33,492 nt of DNA from JACKBJ01 sp964549495 (GTDB lineage: Bacteria; Chloroflexota; Anaerolineae; Epilineales; Epilineaceae): assembly GCA_964549495.1 (NCBI GenBank), contig CAZJWJ010000057.1, positions 1 through 33,492 on the forward strand, in the 5' to 3' direction. Position numbers and translations under genes: made by a program. The notes below the pieces were generated by a model. It saw only the letters and a program-made list of their open reading frames with translations, did not search any database and had not been told where the DNA came from. Below are positions 31,308 through 33,492 of this stretch, piece after piece (position 1 is the stretch's first letter; every line of letters starts with the position of its first letter).

Positions 31308-32555
31308 TCAGTCCTCCAAGACCAAGCGATGGTACTTCTTCTTGCCGGCCCGCAGCAGGATCCCCCCATCGACCAGATCGCCGCTACCCAGTCGCGCCTG
31401 CATGTCCTCGACCCGCGCGTCGTTGACGTAGACCCCGCCCTGCTTCATCAGCCGCTTGGCCTCGCCCCGCGAGCCGCAGAGCCCCACCTCGGCAAAGATC
31501 CCCAGCAGGTCGATGCCATCTTCCAGCTGCGCCGCGTCGATGTCGGTGCTGGGCATGGCGCCCAGGTCACCCGCCGCGCCGCTCCGGAAGGCCGCGTCCG
31601 CCGTCTCCCGCGCCTCCTCGGCGGCCTTTCGGCCATGGGTGATCCGCGTGGCCTCGAAGGCCAGCACCTGCTTGGCCTCGCGGATCCGGGCACCTTCGAG
31701 GGCCTCGAGCCGCTCGATCTCCTCCAGCGGCAGGAAGGTGAAAGTGCGCAGGAAGCGGCCGACATCCGGGTCCTTGCAGTTGTACCAGTACTGGAAGAAG
31801 TCGTAGGGTGCGAGCATCTCCGCATCCAGCCAGACCGCGTTGCCCATGGTCTTGCCCAGCTTCTGGCCCTCGGCATCCGTCAAGAGCGGGAAGGTCATGG
31901 CCTGCACGGTCGCGCCCTCGACGCGGCGGATCAAATCGACGCCGGCCAGGATGTTGCCCCATTGGTCGTTGCCGCCCATTTGCAGCCGGCAGCCATGCTC
32001 GCGATAGAGATGCAGGTAGTCGTAGGCTTGCAGCAGCTGGTAGTTGAACTCGATGAAGTTCAGTCCTTCCTCGCGCTCCAGCCGCTGGCGATAGGCCTCG
32101 GCGGCCAGCATGCGGTTGACGCTGAAGTGCCGGCCGATGTCGCGCAGGAAGTCCACATAACGCAGTTCGAGCAACCAGTCGGCGTTGTCGACCGCCGTCG
32201 CCCGACCCTCGTCGATGCCCAGGTAATGGTCCAGCTGCTCGTGGATGCCCTCGCCAAAGCCGCGGATGGTCTGCTCGTCGAGCATCTGCCGCAGCTCGGT
32301 CTTGCCCGATGGGTCGCCGATCATCGTCGTGCCGCTGCCGACCAGGGCGATGGGGTGATGGCCGGCCCGCTGCAGGTGCATCATGGCCATGATCGGCACC
32401 AGGCTGCCGGCGTGCAGGCTGCGGGCCGTGCTGTCGAAGCCGATGTAGAAGCGGACCGGCTCCGCGTCCAAGAGCTCGCGCAGGGCCTCTGCGTCGGTCA
32501 CCTGCTCCAGCAGCCCCCGCTCGCGCAGGACATCGAAGACGCCTTGGCTCATCAT
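31308..32555 (-). CDS. tyrS: Tyrosine--tRNA ligase
   Basis: The product is 415 aa. It charges tRNA-Tyr with tyrosine using ATP. The class I signature is S-L-H48-A-G-S51 (a HIGH variant), followed by G-D-P-S-G-K-T-E. The second signature, K232-L-G-K-T, replaces KMSKS as is usual in bacterial TyrRS. Tyrosine-site segments N-Y-Q-L-L-Q-A-Y-D and Q-M-G-G-N-D-Q-W-G-N are intact, and a C-terminal S4 RNA-binding domain runs from about residue 350. Two ATGs stand together (32555 and 32552). GAGGT at 32558-32562 lies 2 nt before the first and 5 nt before the second, so 32552 may be the true start. Only 33 nt separate it from pgeF upstream, which leaves no room for a T-box leader. Confidence 0.97.
   Translation of the reverse strand: MMSQGVFDVLRERGLLEQVTDAEALRELLDAEPVRFYIGFDSTARSLHAGSLVPIMAMMHLQRAGHHPIALVGSGTTMIGDPSGKTELRQMLDEQTIRGFGEGIHEQLDHYLGIDEGRATAVDNADWLLELRYVDFLRDIGRHFSVNRMLAAEAYRQRLEREEGLNFIEFNYQLLQAYDYLHLYREHGCRLQMGGNDQWGNILAGVDLIRRVEGATVQAMTFPLLTDAEGQKLGKTMGNAVWLDAEMLAPYDFFQYWYNCKDPDVGRFLRTFTFLPLEEIERLEALEGARIREAKQVLAFEATRITHGRKAAEEARETADAAFRSGAAGDLGAMPSTDIDAAQLEDGIDLLGIFAEVGLCGSRGEAKRLMKQGGVYVNDARVEDMQARLGSGDLVDGGILLRAGKKKYHRLVLED
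31313..31317 (-). promoter_or_regulatory. Ribosome binding site GGAGG for the pdxH GTG start
   Basis: GGAGG on the minus strand lies 8 nt ahead of GTG 31304 and falls inside the last codons of tyrS, consistent with translational coupling. Confidence 0.75.
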
Positions 32556-32588
32556 CCACCTCGGTACGGATGGGATCGGATCGTCATC

Positions 32589-33476
32589 TCATTCTGGCGC
32601 GCCAATGGTAGCATCGAGCGCGATGGCCGCTGCGAAGCGCCCGGTTCGCCCGCCCTCCGCGCGGTGGGAGTAGAACCGGTCCAGATCCCGGACCGTGGAG
32701 ATCCCCGCCACCTCGATCCGCTCGGGCCGCAGTCCCGCCGCCTCGAGCTCCCTACGATTTGCCGCCCACAGATCGACCCTCGGTCGCCCGCCTCCCCCGA
32801 GCCCCTCCGCGTCGCCGAGGACCTTCGCGTTCCTCTCATCGCCGAGGACGATCCCTTCCCCCGCCTCACCATATCGCGCTCGAAACCGGACCGCCACCTC
32901 CCAGCCCACCTCGAAGTCCTCCGGACCGATCGAGGGGCCGATGGCCGCGATCAGGTCCGCCGGCCGGCAGCCGAAGGCCCGCTCCATCGCGGCCACCGTC
33001 CGGCCGGCCACCCCCGCCACCGTCCCCCGCCACCCCGCATGCGCCGCGCCGACCACCCCCCTCCTCGGATCGCAGATCAGCACCGGCACGCAATCCGCCA
33101 CCAGGATCGCCAGCCAGAGCCCCGGCCGATCCGTCACCAAGCCGTCCACCCCGGCCATCGCATCGCCATGCTCCCAACTCCCCCGCCCTGCCTGTGCCTC
33201 CCCGACCACCGTCACCCCCGCCCCATGCACCTGCTCGGCCCAGCAAACCCGATCCAACCCCGTCCCGAGCGCCCCCGCCCACCGCCGCCGGTTCTCGAGC
33301 ACATCCGCCTCCCGATCCCCGACATGCAGCCCCAGATTCAGCCCCGCGAAGTCCCCCCGACTCACCCCGCCCCCTCGCTCGCTCACCCCATGCTCCACCC
33401 CCGCCACCCGCCCCAGCCCCTCGAAGCGCAGCACCTCGATCCCGCTTTGCACCCTCACCACTCTCCTCGCCCCCAT
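32589..33476 (-). CDS. pgeF: PgeF/YfiH-family purine nucleoside phosphorylase (laccase-domain protein)
   Basis: The product is 295 aa. The family was first called polyphenol oxidase or laccase; members act as zinc-dependent purine nucleoside phosphorylase/adenosine deaminase, and E. coli YfiH also edits peptidoglycan precursors. The metal ligands are visible: Q-V-H84-G, A-D-C129-V-P-V and A-H146-A-G-W-R-G. I-G-P-S-I-G-P and F-Y-S-H-R close the family pattern. It is cytoplasmic. A GGAAGAGAA stretch precedes the ATG, 16 nt from the window end. Codon use is odd: glycine is mostly GGG and alanine mostly GCG, especially in the first half, whereas the neighbouring tyrS and pdxH favour GGC and GCC. 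Confidence 0.92.
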   Translation of the reverse strand: MGARRVVRVQSGIEVLRFEGLGRVAGVEHGVSERGGGVSRGDFAGLNLGLHVGDREADVLENRRRWAGALGTGLDRVCWAEQVHGAGVTVVGEAQAGRGSWEHGDAMAGVDGLVTDRPGLWLAILVADCVPVLICDPRRGVVGAAHAGWRGTVAGVAGRTVAAMERAFGCRPADLIAAIGPSIGPEDFEVGWEVAVRFRARYGEAGEGIVLGDERNAKVLGDAEGLGGGGRPRVDLWAANRRELEAAGLRPERIEVAGISTVRDLDRFYSHRAEGGRTGRFAAAIALDATIGAPE

Positions 33477-33492
33477 TGTTCTCTTCCCCCCC

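Noticed and set aside
32556..32588. Possible T-box leader before tyrS
   Set aside because: Only 33 nt separate the genes, far too little for a T-box, and no T-box sequence is present.

Overview
This is a very GC-rich bacterial window with dense genes, short gaps and no tRNA, rRNA, CRISPR array or insertion sequence that I can see. The best guess for the host is a member of the Chloroflexota (Caldilinea / Ardenticatena / Promineifilum-like). The reason is the large number of secreted proteins built as signal peptide, beta-propeller or VWA domain, Pro/Thr-rich linker, and a short hydrophobic Y-L-P-x-L type motif, a habit I associate with that phylum. This assignment is inference; no 16S or marker tree is possible here.

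Layout. Positions 1-10204 are read on the plus strand. A truncated gene with an ETDEPT repeat tail (1-351) is followed by a tightly packed operon: a secreted Kelch-like protein (656-2251), three glycosyltransferases (2248-3492, 3552-4772, 4747-6009), an ABC exporter with fused membrane and ATPase domains (5994-7856) and an unusual tandem aminoglycoside-phosphotransferase-like protein (7853-10204). Nearly every junction overlaps (ATGA, GTGA, or 16-26 nt), so the products are probably made together. The set looks like a system that builds and exports a glycan, glycolipid or glycosylated small molecule, with a phosphotransferase-fold protein as modifier.

Positions 10016-33476 are read on the minus strand. 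In transcription order (right to left) there is first a housekeeping run: pgeF-like (33476-32589), tyrS, pdxH, a secreted PD40/TolB-like propeller protein and a cyclase-family (kynurenine formamidase-like) enzyme. Next come three paralogous secreted proteins carrying an NHL-type propeller and von Willebrand A (VWA) domains (28004-18842), ending at a perfect 21-bp hairpin. After these lie a membrane-anchored diheme cytochrome c and a SEC-C zinc-motif protein with an integrase-like segment. Last are two paralogous LVIVD-repeat secreted propellers, the final one running 189 nt antisense into the end of the kinase-like gene.

The strongest candidates for something undescribed are (i) the glycosyltransferase / ABC exporter / tandem kinase-like operon led by a secreted protein, with its triple N-lobe motif, and (ii) the seven proteins that share the Y-L-P motif, which may be a surface sorting or anchoring signal. 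Most other genes are recognisable families.
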